Shown here: piece by piece, positions 22,665 through 34,980 of the stretch
Numbering within the stretch: position 1 is the first letter of the stretch
Layout: each line of letters begins with the position of its first letter
Assembly (NCBI GenBank): GCA_964058845.1
Contig: CAXKVR010000154.1
Location: forward strand, 96,904 to 160,903
Reading direction: 5' to 3'
Source: Carex sylvatica
Lineage: Eukaryota; Streptophyta; Magnoliopsida; Poales; Cyperaceae
Length of the DNA: 64,000 bases
Position numbers and translations under genes: made by a program
The notes under the pieces: generated by a model
Seen by the model: only the letters and a program-made list of their open reading frames with translations
The model's database searches: none
What the model was told of the DNA's origin: nothing

Positions 22665-24555
22665 GAATTTAAATATGTGGTAGCATGTACAATTCTCTCT
22701 ATATTTTTGTTATTTCTTTGCGGTTATTATCCATCCTATATAAATTATCTGCAAGATTGCATCTAGTTATAGCCGTTTTGTACATAATGGTATTGTAACT
22801 CTTTATTTTTGAATTATATTATTGTGTGCTTGATGATTTACTGGTATTTTTAGTCTCTCTCTCTCTCTCTCTCTGTTTATTTTTTGTAACTGGCATATGT
22901 TTATAATCTGGTCTTTAACATGAAAATTTATTGCTTTCCAATGTACACATTTTAAATGTAAATATTTAACGAGTCTATACTTAATTAGTTGTAATAATAA
23001 GCTAGTTATTTTTTGAAAAAAAAATGATCAACTGACCGTCTGTTTTTAACATTAAATTAGTTACTTCCAATAAAACATAAACATTATTATTGTAAACTTT
23101 AAGGTGTCTCATGATAGTGTGAAAGTGTAATGGTCATCTATGTAGCTTTCGAATCGTTATCATATGAATTTCAAAAATAATAACTTTAAAAAAACGTAGT
23201 ATTTTTATAAAAATAATATTTTGCTACGAGTAATTCATTTAATATTTTAAAACATATTACACATTATATATTTTTTATTATATAATAGAAGTAACTAGTT
23301 TTGAATTAAAAACTAATTATTTAAGTATTTAAAAATGTACATACTAAAAACCTAGAATTAAACACGTCGATGAGAAAACGTGGCTGGGTAGATACAAAGC
23401 AACTCCGACTCTGAGTCTCTGAGAACGCTCTTCCGCAAACGTGTGGTCATAACTCATAACTCTTCAGAGTCTCCTTAAAATAAATCATTACCGGCCACAC
23501 AGATTTTGTCCTGCTACATTTATCCAAACTGATCTGGAAGCTGGATCTTCTACAGTTTTCATGGTGTAATACCCGTATGCTGGGTTTAGTACGCCTTGGT
23601 CCCGTCACATCGTTCGTTTTCTAGGCATTCTGATTTCTGAGACCGAGAGGGCGCAAGCGCAACAAACAGCTCATTTGAAGATTGGCAACAAAGTAGACGC
23701 AACAGAAGATCACCTTACTCAACCAGTCTAGTCTCTATTATTGGATCCTTCCTCCTCTACAATAATCCAATGTAGAATATCTAACCCACAATTGTCTTTT
23801 TTATTTTTATTTTTTTTATTATTCTTTCTAACCAAATGGAATACAACAGTTAGTGTTGTAGTTTCATATTTGTGATAAATTGGAGTCTGAATGACTGAAT
23901 CTACTATTTTAGTATGTGATAAATTGTTAGTCATAATATATCAATGTTTATTTGTAATCTAAAGTTTATTTTGTGATTGTAGATAACTTGATTTTAATTT
24001 CTACTAACTATTTATTGTGCATTTTAAATTTTAGCTTCTATTAAGTTTTTCTAGTTGTCTCAAACATCAGTTCCTTTATCTTATAAACAATGTATAATGA
24101 TTAAACGTATACATGACATATGTGATCATATATGATGATGTTTATTATGGACTAACTTCTACAGTCAATTTACATAAATATATCATCTTTTGCCAAATTT
24201 TTAGTTAAAAAAGAAAGAAAGAAGTATATCCAGTTATTATTTATATTTTGTTGCACATAATGAAGTAATAGAATTAGAGACGGTCCTTTACTTATAAATC
24301 ATTCAGATAATTTAAAAAAATATATCAAAATGTTCAAGAACAGAGAAGTTTTACTGTTGAAATGAAATTAAAGTTATCTTTTATGTATAAATTTAATCCT
24401 AATCATTGTGGGGCACTGTCACCTCATCCTTCAGATTTCCCAATCCTCCAGTTGCCGCCTTATCTCATCGTCTCCATTCCCAAATTACCCTCGGTGCTCA
24501 CCACTCTCCGATCCCTCCACTACGCTATGCAATCACTTTCTTCGCTTGCCCTCCA
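22665..24555. other. Gene-free stretch between MO25 and mTERF
   Basis: It starts with the MO25 3' region and a CT microsatellite (about 22854-22874). Positions 23390-23720 are GC-richer and look exon-like in composition, but no frame gives a recognisable protein. This could be an upstream untranslated exon of the mTERF gene or an old gene fragment. The rest is AT-rich DNA with nothing recognised. Confidence 0.4.
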
Positions 24556-26233
24556 ATGAGCACTCTCTCACCTCTATCCCCTTCCCTCACTCTCCACCCC
24601 CAAACCCTAAATTCCCAAACTACCCCTCCTCAGCCTGTCTCCTCCCGCTTCCAGCTCTCCGCTTTCACGCCAACCCTCCGCGCCCCTACTCTACCCAAAA
24701 TACCCCTATCTCCACACGAAATCCCCAAAATACCCTCTACCCAAACCCTCTTCTACCAGAAACTTCACCTCCTCCACTCCCATGGCGTTGATTTTTCTCC
24801 GTCTGACCTCCGCCGCATTTCCGAGATGTGCCCCGAGCTCCTCCAGTCGAGCCCTTGCCTCATTTCCGCCGCTATCTCTTTCCTTCTCTCTGAGGTTGAT
24901 CTCTCTCCGTCGAACCTCCCGCATCTATTACGACGACGGCCTCGCCTCCTCCTATCTCCTGTGAAGACAAGGTTGAGACCTGCTTTCTTCTTCCTACTTT
25001 CGCTGGATCTGACCCCAGTTAAGGATTACGCTTTTCTTCTCTGCTTCTCTGTGGAAGATAAGTTCCTACCTAGACTGGATTTCTTGCGAGAAATAGGGTT
25101 TTCACACAAAGAGGCGAGATCCATGGTTAGAAGGTTTCCCGTATTGTTTCAATATTCAATTGAGAAGAATATGAGGCCAAAATACGAATTCTTGATGAAA
25201 GACATGAGACGAGGTTAGATTCCCTTGCTAGTGCACCTTTCTTTTCTTTGGCCACTTAGCAGATTGCTTTTGGTGATTGGTATGCATCAAGCCAGTATTA
25301 GATAACATTGTTTTGATGTATGAAATGTATAGTGTGTTTGCACAAACTAAACTTGGGTGCCATAATGAGAAGACGTATATTTGATCAAAATAAGACTTGG
25401 GATGTAATTGTTAAAAAGGATATGATTCATATAGCTATATAATTTCACAAAAACAAGTGACATGGTGCTCAATAATTTCTGAAAAAAGGTATTTAAAAAA
25501 TAAACATTACTGGGACAGAACTTTAGTATGGTGATGCTGGAATCAATGAATTTGACTGAGTTCTTCGTAGTCTAGAACATATGTTGTTGCAGTTTAATTT
25601 GATTTTACAAATCTGTGCATTTGGACTTCAAACCATAATACTAATTCCTGGATTAGTCTGTGTAAAACAACAACTAGTACATTTAAGATCATGATATGTA
25701 TGCAAGAGCTGATAATGATTGTGCTGAATACACTGCTAACAAATTGTTGTTGTCCATATTGATAGAATGAAATTATAGGTGCATTATATAAGAGCAGTAA
25801 AGTGTTGATTTGTTTGAGAAGGATATGCCAGTAATTTAAAATAGATAATAGATTGCTACTAGTTTGACCTGACAAAGTAACAACATCTTTGTTATATGCC
25901 AGGAAATGAGACTACATGCAGAACTGTAAAAGATTTCTTAAAGTAAATATTCAAGTGTATTTTACACCTGACTCAATCCTAGTTGCATTTCCAGGTTTAG
26001 AAGAGCTGAGAGATTTTCCAGAATATTTCTCATGCAGCCTGGAGAATCGAATTCTGCCAAGGCACGAAATGTGTAAGCGAATGGGGTTAAGATTATCGCT
26101 ACCTGCAATGTTCCGGCCGGGAAATGAAAAGTTTAAATCGCTATTACGGAGATATGGAGGCCCATCGTTACCAGTCATGGATTCGCCTCTCTGGAATGCA
26201 GGCTTAAATTCTAGTATTGATAATAGAGTTTAA
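24556..26233 (+). CDS. mTERF family protein, probably plastid-targeted (2 exons)
   Basis: Exons 24556-25213 and 25995-26233, with a 781-bp phase-1 intron; 298 aa. Mitochondrial transcription termination factor-like proteins are helical-repeat nucleic-acid-binding proteins of organelles. Plant members act in organelle transcription, splicing or rRNA processing. The first in-frame ATG gives a Ser/Thr/Pro-rich N-terminus of about 60 residues with few acidic residues, typical of a transit peptide; the plastid is more likely than the mitochondrion (inference). The mTERF repeats follow, with their characteristic spaced leucines and prolines: LRRRPRLLLSP, FLREIGFSHKEARSMVRRFPVLF, then LEELRDFPEYFSCSLENRILPRH across the splice junction. 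The length fits the short mTERF subgroup, perhaps the At2g34620/At2g03050 type (low certainty). The GTTAGA donor is weak but gives the correct phase. Confidence 0.85.
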
Positions 26234-28175
26234 TTTGTACATTTTTATCATTTTTATTTTTATGAACAAGGGGAGGGTTCTTTATTCTTTTTGCTAATGG
26301 GTGAGAAATTGGTGGTGGTAATAGTAGCCTCGTTCTTGCCTACAACTGGTACACACAACTTACTTCTTTACCCTAACTGTGCTATATATACAAGTACACA
26401 AGTATACAAAAACATAGGCCAAATATGCAGACATGTATATACTGTAGGATTGTGTACATGTTTGTCTCTTGATATTTTCCGGTTGAGTTATTGGGATCCA
26501 AATCTGCTCATTTTCTTCCATCTAAATCGTTCAAAATTCATTACACGGTTTCAAGTACATATGAACCATTTCAATAGATTAGATTGATATAAAAGAAAGA
26601 AAAAAATTGAAGTCGTGTGATGGATTTTGAACAATTCAGATGAAAAAAAAGGACGGTGCTCCTTTTCTTACATATTTGGATCCGAGTTATGGTAGTAGCT
26701 ACAAGAACTGGCAATAAAAGCATTTTTAAGTTCAGGTTTATTCAAATACTGAAATTATTACCGCACAATAAATTGCCATTCTTTGCTTCTACATTTTGTA
26801 AAAGAGGAACTGATTAGTAAAATATAAAAGCCCAACGTGCATACAAATTTTATATGAAAGATGAAAGTATAACTCAAATATTGAATGATAGGTGAAGACG
26901 CTGCCTTTTCTTGACGAAGAATATGTTTTCATATTGTATAATGCATAGCAATTGAATATCTGTAATTAAACGTAATATTCAGAGTTTACATGAAAATTCA
27001 ACTTTTGCTCTGGCAACTAATGTAATGTCTTTTACGCGAAAGGTTACAAATTGAAATTTGATTTTAATATTGTTTATAGATATTTAATTTTACCTGTACC
27101 TAAAAATATATGATAAAAATGATCTTTAATGTTAGCAAAATTAAAGATAATGCATTAAAAAAATAATTGATCTAACTCTACTGATGATTGTCCAATAGTA
27201 AACTTATCAGAAAAGCAAGCAAAGAGGCATAGATAGCATATTCCTCTTTCAAAGGTCAACAATAGTAATACAAATTTAGGAAGCGTTGTGGAAAATTGCA
27301 TAGTTGACATGAATGATAATATGGTATATATATAAGCTATAAGCAAACCCCGAACCAGCCGAATCCGAAGCGGTTGACATCCGTAAAATCAATTAGATGA
27401 AATAAAATGGTGATTCAATCAGGGAGCCAACAAAGTTTGAGGAATAAAAAAATGACCTCAGAAAAAAGAAAAAAGAAAAAAAGGAAAGGAAAAACAAAAA
27501 CATTGGACATCCTTTCGAAAGTTAATCTGGGGTCTGAAACCAAAACATCTATTCCGCAATCCAAAAGAACACCTGAGAATAGGAAAAAATAATTAGCCAC
27601 TGACATGTGGTCTCATGGAGCTAAAGAAGGCTCTTTTAAACAGTAATTGTACAGGATTTAAGCGCTCATGGAAGTAGCTGAAATAGAGGACCAATTTCCA
27701 TGTCTCTAGAAAGCATACTATTAGTTCTACTTGGCTGTTCGGCAATAAGGATAGAATTTAATTTTAATTTATATTTATGGAAATTATGTTAAGTTGTTTT
27801 AACTATGCTTAATTCATAAGTAAGGACGCTTGATTTAAAGGCAGATGTGTCTTAAGACTAAGGCTGAAATTAAGATTTTGGAAATTAAAAGAGATGATCT
27901 TAATTCTCATTACTTTGGAGGGATTAAGGATTAAGCGATTGAGAAAACTGATAACAAGATCACTCAAATCAATTTAGGTCGGACTGTTTATTATTATTAT
28001 TATTATTTTTATAAATATCAGCAGTGGTTGCCAAACTGATCCATCGGACTAAACAATTCTTGTTTTGAAGCGGAATTAAATTTGCATAATTTTATTAGCA
28101 ATATTTAGTTCGATCGAACACTCCAACCTGAAAAATGTTACTAGCAGCATAAGTAATGGAAATTACTTCTGTAGT
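26234..28175. other. Gene-free AT-rich stretch
   Basis: The first few hundred bases are presumably the mTERF 3' UTR. A lysine-rich open segment at 27407-27592 comes from an A/G-rich tract and has no recognisable homology. Nothing else was identified. Confidence 0.4.
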
Positions 28176-28658
28176 AAGTAATTTCTACTCTCTGATGTTA
28201 AGGATTTATTAGAACAGGTAACTTTGTCTCTGGCATAGGAAATTCTAGCTCTTCCTCTTGAGATTGGTCTTCTTCTGGCTGGAAGAATCAGAGGAATACA
28301 ATGGGAACATTCTGAATATTATCATAGGTATGGAGGCTGGAAACTACTCGGCGTCTAATGTCAGAGAAGAGATTTCAAGAATTGAAGATGATTCAGACTG
28401 ACATGCTTTTGTTATTACTAATCAACAGCTTCAGTTTAATAGTACTTGTTCTTTTGTATGGATTGCTTTGCTTGGTATTCTGATATTTCTGCTTTATCTA
28501 AGATTTTATATGCAAAAGTTATAAGTTTGCTGGTACGCTGTAATAACTAGGATGTTGTAAGAACTTAGCTGTAGAAGTCGGCACCATTTTCTGATACCTC
28601 TTTCCAGCTTGTGATTTCATATATGAAATTGGTGGCTATGCCCATTTTTATTAAAAAA
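28176..28658 (+). mobile_element. Retroposed insertion with A-rich 3' end and 15-bp TSD
   Basis: A stretch of about 483 bp ends in 'ttattaaaaaa' and is flanked by the identical 15-bp direct repeat 'aattacttctgtagt' (28161-28175 and 28659-28673). An A-tail plus a 10-20 bp duplication is the signature of target-primed reverse transcription (LINE, SINE or processed transcript). The insert is less AT-rich than its surroundings. It has broken open frames, including one with a hydrophobic segment near 28400-28490, but no protein was recognised. It may be a 5'-truncated LINE 3' end or a retrocopied mRNA. Confidence 0.65.
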
Positions 28659-28673
28659 AATTACTTCTGTAGT

Positions 28674-29140
28674 GTGGTTGAAAATATTTTTAAAGATTGA
28701 GATCAATTATTTATCTCCATAATCTTAACAAAACCTTTATAAACGAGTATAAACAAGCTAACAAATAGAAACATTAAGAATTACACATATAATTATTAAA
28801 TGTGTGTTTGTTGATGTTTTAAATAAATTATAGTTACATTTAAAATTCAAAGATTACTGAAATCGAGAGATAATATTAAATATATGTTCTCCACACACTC
28901 GTAAATTGTTTTTTTTTTTTCAAAAAATCAAAGAGATTCATCAAGTATTACGCATATAGTTCTTCTAAAATACATTTACATTGTATTGTGTGTGTTGTTT
29001 GTATATATATTAGTTGTGATTATTTAACACTTTGAGTGTTTATTTGATAATCCATCAAATGATGTTAACTATTAACTGTTCCACATTTTAAGTATTAAGT
29101 TTCATATTTTTTTTCCATAGATATACGATGGGCACAAGAG
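28674..29140. other. Gene-free AT-rich stretch
   Basis: Nothing recognised beyond short A and T runs. Confidence 0.3.
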
Positions 29141-29680
29141 TGCGACGGTACTATGCATAGCACACATTGATCTATACTATAGATTCACATTTTTTATTTT
29201 TATAATTCAAATAGTTGATCTGAACTGCTCAACGTTATGTCTCAATGAGAATGTACTTGGAGGCCATATTTTTAGAATTATTTTACAATTTTACTACTTT
29301 ATGATAAATCAAATCTTGGGAAATAAATCTGCTACGATTCTAAAGAATCGCAGGTCCCTGCAATTTCATATCTCACCATTCAATTTTTAGAATGTACGAA
29401 TCTCAAGAGCAGTTATTTTCTCTGCATGAATCTCAAAGCAAATGCAGGGGTGGATGTGGAATCGCAGCAGATTTATTTCCCCATACCTCGAGATCAAGTG
29501 ATTTTACACCTACTTAAAAAACTAGTAAGAAATCTTTTGAATGATGTAAAATTGACCTTCAAATACATTTTCATATGTACATCATATTGAGCGGTTCGAA
29601 ATAACTGTTTAGACTTTAAAAATGGAAATATGAATACATAGTACAAATCGACATGCGCTATACATAGTATTAGTAACGTA
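29141..29680. mobile_element. Palindromic MITE interrupted by another MITE
   Basis: The outer arms are inverted copies: 'ggtactatgcatagc' on the left and 'gcgctatacatagtat' on the right, with internal 'gatctgaactgctcaac' facing 'gagcggttcgaaat'. These internal motifs belong to the same family as 15672, 30167 and 55730. The palindrome is broken at its centre by the element at 29318-29481. The exact ends are uncertain by a few bases. Confidence 0.65.
29318..29481. mobile_element. Nested MITE ('gggaaataaatctgct' TIR)
   Basis: A 164-bp insertion in the middle of the 29.1-29.7 kb palindrome. Its TIRs are 'gggaaataaatctgct' and 'agcagatttatttccc', and its interior carries 'ggtccctgcaattt' facing 'aaatgcagggg'. 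Related sequences occur at 13540-13813 and 15271-15479. The superfamily was not determined. Because it interrupts the outer element it must have inserted later. Confidence 0.7.
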
Positions 29681-30166
29681 ACTTCAGTGCATAATATATA
29701 ATTACATTTTAATTATTGGACTACTAAATTTTGAATGATCCTTAATTATTATCGAAATTGTCAAGTTAATTTATCATCAATGAATCCTGAATCCTATCCT
29801 AAAGAAATAAAATATTGAAGTGCGCATGTATAACTAAATTATACTTTATATGGCTATATATTGATTTATCCAGTTAAAGGGTATTGTTTGTGTCAACCTG
29901 AAACAAAAATAAACAGGAAAATGTTTGATCTTGTGAAGTCATAGTTAATAGCAAATTTTCTGTTATGCTGTTAAATTATTGATTCTTCCGAACAAAACAT
30001 AATATTCGATACTCAATTAATATCATACGGGTTCTTTTATTTATATTTATTATTTAGAAAGAACTAATTATATTTTGTTATATCGGATTACATTTGTATG
30101 CATGTTTGATATAGTATACAAGTATAAACAGAAATGAGGAATTTATATATTTAGGTTTTTAGTTAT

Positions 30167-30572
30167 GAGGAGAGTTCAAATGCACCATAATTTTGTACTC
30201 TAATATGCCACACATTTTTTTATCTTTGCTTTCAAAGTCCGAACAATTGATTCAAACTGCTCAATATAATATTCATAATAAAATATTCTTGGAGACCAAA
30301 TTTTATATTTTTTTTAGAATTTTTTTACATAGGTACAATATCACTTTTTCAAATGGTCCGGAATCTCCTCAAAATAATGACTTTGTACCTATCTAAAAAT
30401 AGTAAAAAAATTCTAAAAAAATATAAAATTTGGTCTCCAAGAATATTTTATTATGAAGATCATATTGAGTGATTTGAATTGATTGTTTGAAATTTGAAAT
30501 CGGAGATAAATGATATGAAGTATATTGGAGCACAAAGTCACAGTGAATTTGAACCTAAAGGGTTTTCTCCTC
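30167..30572. mobile_element. Palindromic Mutator-like MITE upstream of the first DMP gene
   Basis: A foldback of about 406 bp beginning 'gaggagagttcaaatgcacc' and ending 'gaacctaaagggttttctcctc'. The inner arms 'ctttgctttcaaagtcc' and 'tggtctccaagaatatttta' match the family seen at 15672. No clear 9-bp duplication was found. It ends about 535 bp before the DMP start codon. Confidence 0.7.
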
Positions 30573-31107
30573 TAACAAAAAGAAAAAGAAAAAGAAAAAA
30601 CTACGCGCGGGACCTACATGAACTCATCTCCTAAATCGTGCAAGCAAAATATTTGTTCTCCCCATAACCATACTAATGTACTAATTTAATGCTTGTAAGC
30701 AACACACTTGGATTAAACCCGACCCGACTGGAATATCCGATTCCTAATTCCTAATAATATCCGATTAAAAAATTAATTCGAGGTTTTGTATCTATTTTAT
30801 TAAAGGCGGATGTTATTTGCTTCACCAATGGTTTGACAATGACATCATTATATGCATGAAGTATGTATAAAATAATGTTAAAACTCACATGCGACATTTT
30901 ATATTGGGTTTATAAAATGATAACCGACCCGAACCAAATATGATCCAAATCATTTGCCAATCAACATGCATGCTTGTGCCAAATGCCAATCCAGGTTTCC
31001 AACCTCTACAAAAGGAGATGAACTGGTACCAACAGAGGAATTCAAACCACCATCTCTTGACAAACAATTGAACACTACAAAATTAAGAAATAATTTTAGT
31101 ATACAAA

Positions 31108-32215
31108 ATGTTGTGCTTCAACAAGATCACAGGAGAAACAACCCTGAAAGGGATCGCTGCGCTGATAAAGCTACTACCAACTGGTACCGTTTTTGCGTTC
31201 CAATTCCTCAGTGCTTTGCTAACCAACAACGGCAATTGCAATGACTTCAACAAGGTCCTTACCAGTTTGTTGCTGGTAGGATGCGCTTTTTCATGTTGCT
31301 TCTCGTCATTTACAGACAGTTATGTCGGTGTTGACGGGAAGGTGTACTATGGCATCGCCACGAAAACAGGCCTCTGGTGCTTCTATGACCCGAATGCAAA
31401 GTCGCTTGATCTCTCAAGGTACTGTTATGATATGAATAACAAATATACAGAGACATCTAATCATTTTTAAATGATTATTAGTGATGCAGATGAATTCAAC
31501 AATGCTCAATTATACTACATTTTATGGGACAATTAAAATCTAATAATTAATTTGACCATCAGATCAAGATAAGAGTAAATAGTGAATATTTGTTTTGCTT
31601 TCAAAACTAGTTTTTAGTACAAAAAAAAACTCACTAGTAAATATAAATTACAACAAAATTAATTGTATATCTTTTTATTTAACTTTAGAAAAATCTTAAT
31701 AACATAACATAATATAATCACCAATCAAATGAATGTAAACCATCTAATAAATAGCTTAGTATAATGAAATAATATTTCTCTTCATTCCTCAAAAGTCAAA
31801 ACCTTGCTAGTACATACATTACATATATAAATTAAACAGTTTAGATTAACTTTTTTTTGACAATCAATCAACATAATGACCCGGTTGGAGCCAAATTTTG
31901 GCTATGAAAAACTGCAGTTACAAGTTGAGGACCAGCGATTTTGTGCACGCATTTTTCTCGACATTTGTTTTCGGAGTTGTTGCGATGCTAGACAAAAACA
32001 CGGTCGAGTGTTTTTACCCCGCATTTTTGCAGTACCAGGCGACGCTGCTTAAGGTCCTACCGACAGTGGTTGGCGGAATGGCCAGTGCTGTGTTCATGCT
32101 ATTTCCTGATCACAGACATGGCATTGGGTACCCACCATCTAAGGCAACTCAAAACTTCACACAAAAGGATCTGCACAAGGATTTACTGGAATCAGGTTCC
32201 CAAAGCTTTGCATAA
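31108..32215 (+). CDS. DUF679 membrane protein (DMP family), copy A, 2 exons
   Basis: Exons 31108-31418 and 31918-32215, joined by a 499-bp phase-2 intron; 202 aa, usual for the family (about 200-220). DMPs are plant-specific four-helix endomembrane/tonoplast proteins; members are linked to senescence, membrane remodelling and, in one divergent clade, sperm-egg fusion. Diagnostic motifs: [21 protein letters not shown] (first helix), [18 protein letters not shown] then [18 protein letters not shown], and [14 protein letters not shown] before GIGYPP. Absence of the long N-terminal extension, together with the GIGYPP end, places it outside the DMP8/9 haploid-inducer clade (inference). Without splicing the frame closes at 31470 after two helices. 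Most DMP genes I know of are intronless, so the intron is unusual; it is shared with copy B at 38914. Confidence 0.88.
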
Positions 32216-32289
32216 AAGGAACTTCTGGAATAAAATTAAGTTAGTTTGATGCTTTGGTTAATTTGCTGAATATCCTATTGTAAATTGTG

Positions 32290-32355
32290 GATTTATAGTC
32301 TAGTAGTAAAGGCACACGGTCTCTAATACAGAAGGTTGAGTTCCAAATCTGAATG
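32290..32355 (+). repeat. tRNA-derived SINE-like promoter fragment
   Basis: It contains an A-box-like 'tagtctagtagtaaagg' and, about 35 bp downstream, a B-box-like 'ggttgagttccaaatc', the arrangement of an internal RNA polymerase III promoter. No tRNA cloverleaf could be drawn, so this is more likely a decayed tRNA-derived SINE than a tRNA gene. It lies just downstream of DMP copy A. Confidence 0.4.
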
Positions 32356-33069
32356 AGAAAAATTATTTGTTGTAATAATAGAGATATTAAATAGTTGAGT
32401 AGTGCAATTTTCAACTTTAACTCAAAAGAATTATGGGTTTAGTACTTTAATTTGTTTTTCCTTGCTTCTTCGGTTATGTAAAAATGCTTGAAGTTAATTG
32501 TTTAAACTGTGTGAATTAATTTAATTTTCCAAATTCTGATTGTGACCTGGTCAACCAAGTAAATATTGCATGCTAGCAAAATGTAGAATGGTCTTGTAGA
32601 AATTAAGTTTCCATCTATTAATGTTCTTGTAGCACATGATCAAGCGGTTAATATAATGAGTATTTTATAAATTATTTTTTTAATTATTTTATGTATTAAT
32701 TTTTTATCATTTTTTTTACCACAACAATGTACTAAATGAATTCGAAACTTTAAAAACTTTGCATGTACATGCATTACTCATAAAGTACTTGGATTTCAAC
32801 GGTTTGAATTCGTAGTTCGAAGTCAATTGATAGTCTTTTGAAGATATACTCACCAACCTCTATTTGTGAGCACATCACACCCTAATTTTGCTCTATACTA
32901 TTAAATATTCAAATCTCAGAGAATTTGAACAACCGAAATTAATGAAGTAAATTGAAATATGTTGTAGTTTGATATTTCTTAATTTAATTAACGGTTTGTA
33001 GCAATTATTGTTGAGTATTTTTTTATATACGAAATTGTGTTTGGTTTATACTCTTTTTGCCTTTAAATT
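32356..33069. other. Gene-free AT-rich stretch
   Basis: No gene or clear repeat recognised. Confidence 0.35.
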
Positions 33070-34980
33070 TATTATTCTTAATACTCAAAGAAAGGTTTGT
33101 TACAAGCACACAACCTATCAATGTAGTACTTAGGGTGTCGAACCACAGAGAATATAGTTAAAAACTAGGTTTAAACTTAATTAATTAACTTCAGAAAAAT
33201 AAAAAGAAGTAAGTGCAATAAAATAGAATAGGGGGGTTTGTTTAAGTAATCCTAAGTTGGGTTCAATACCCAAGAAGAATGAATTGTAAAAAATAGATAT
33301 AAATAAAATAAAGAAAATAAAGATTGATTTGCTTTTAAGTTAAGGAGATCTAGGGGTATTCGGTCTACAATTCCTTGCAAATTCTATATATTCGGTATTA
33401 GTTTAAATTCATGTATGATTTGATGAGATTTCTAATCTAATATGTCATTAAGGATCACTTTCGTGAATTAATAACGTGCCTAAGTAATTCAGACTTCACA
33501 GTTACGTCCTTCATCATAGCTACCTAGACCATAAGCTCTTATTAGTCTCTCATCTCCTCGAATATTGGTACTTCACAGTTACGTCCTTCATACCAATATC
33601 CGATTCAATTTGAGATGTCCTAATAAGGGTTTGACTTCACAGTTACGTCTTTCACCAAGTCCCTAACCCTAATTTATGTAGTTTCAGTTTAGATTACAAA
33701 TTGGTTAGATTCTAATCCAAACCTAAGGTATTTGTATTTATAATTTGGTACTCTCCTCTCGTCCTAACTACTTTGGTTCTTTCGAATCCAAAGCGGAACT
33801 TCATCGATTTTAAGTACTAATTATGTAATTAATACAAATGATAAATCTCAGAAATTAGCATCAAATCTCATAAAATAATCATAATAAAAATAAATAACTG
33901 AATAAGATAAAATTAAACAAGTTCATGCATTGACCTAAACTCCTAGAAAGAGATATACTCTATCTTGGAGAGATATATTATAAAAGTTGGCAAAAATAAG
34001 AAGAAATAAAATAAAGATAAAGTTACACCCTTTATTGAATAAAGAACCTCAATCTTGTCGAAATCTTGCTTGGATCTTCTTCTCCTTCCTAGAAAAGCTT
34101 CAGGGATTTCAAGAAATTCTGTCGGTTTATCACTATATTGTATGGAAATTGGCATGCACCAAGGGGTGAGAGAGAGAGAGAGTGGATTGTGTCCTGAATG
34201 GAAAATGAACCCTCCTTATATAGCAAAAGACTATGCCCAATTTAGAGGCTAGAAGGTGGGGTTAGTGGGTGCTATATTTGTCTTGTTTCCCTAACTGCCT
34301 TGTCCAAATTTAGCTATCAAAACGCGTCCCTGGCTCGCTAAAAATAGAAACCGTGTTGAAAACGTGTAATTCTAGCTGAATGCGGGTCCAGTGCGTCCGC
34401 ACTCTGCATGAGTGCGGGTGCTTCGGCCGCACTGGCTCTAAACCTTTCTTTTTTAACTCTGAAAATATTTCTGAAAAATTGACTAAGTGTTGAGTGCGGG
34501 TGGTTGGGCCACACTGAAATTCAGTGCGTCCGCGCTCTGCATGAGTGCAGGTGGCTGACCCACACTGATGAATTTTTTGTGTTGTTCTGAAGTTCCTAAA
34601 ATTGGCTAAGTACCGAGTGTGGGTGTATGACCCGCACTGGAGGTGAGGGCGTTCGCATTAGGCTCAGACTTTTTTCTGTGAAGTGCTGAGATGCTGAAAA
34701 TTCGCCTAAGTGCTGAGTGCGTCCGCAATGGCTTCCAAATTTTCATGCTGCATTTCTGCTACAGTGCGTCCGCACTGGCTGCTAAGTGCGGGTGATCCAT
34801 CCGCACTGGGAGTATTTTTCTTTATTTTTCATCATTTCCTGCACTGTAAAGTCAAACAAACACAGTAACTTGATTCTAGGTGTATTATATTCACTTTATA
34901 TTCAAAATATAAGATATTTGACATTATTTTGTGATAAAAACTAGATTGAATGTGTATATAATTTAGCCTTATCAATTATT
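33070..34980. repeat. Non-coding repeat with hairpin-rich 3' part (unclassified element)
   Basis: This block differs from its AT-rich flanks. It holds three copies of 'cttcacagttacgtcctt' (near 33494, 33571 and 33635). From 34380 to 34810 it carries many 'agtgcg' and 'cgcact' motifs that pair as short hairpins, such as 'agtgcgtccgcact'. A short basic minus-strand open segment (33943-34155) has no recognised homology. The whole is likely a non-autonomous retroelement or its leader, but no LTR, TIR or duplication was found. Confidence 0.4.

Noticed and set aside
23390..23720. Exon-like GC-richer patch upstream of mTERF
   Set aside because: No frame gives a recognised product. An untranslated exon is possible but cannot be shown from sequence alone.
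28230..28500. Short open frames with a hydrophobic segment inside the retroposed insertion
   Set aside because: The frames are interrupted by stops, no start or family was recognised, and joining them would be speculation.
30954..31244. 96-codon open frame overlapping the start of DMP copy A
   Set aside because: It is in another frame from the conserved DMP protein and shows no motif. The region is more likely the 5' leader.
32290..32355. tRNA gene
   Set aside because: A- and B-box-like motifs are present, but no acceptor stem or full cloverleaf can be drawn. It is recorded as a SINE-like fragment.
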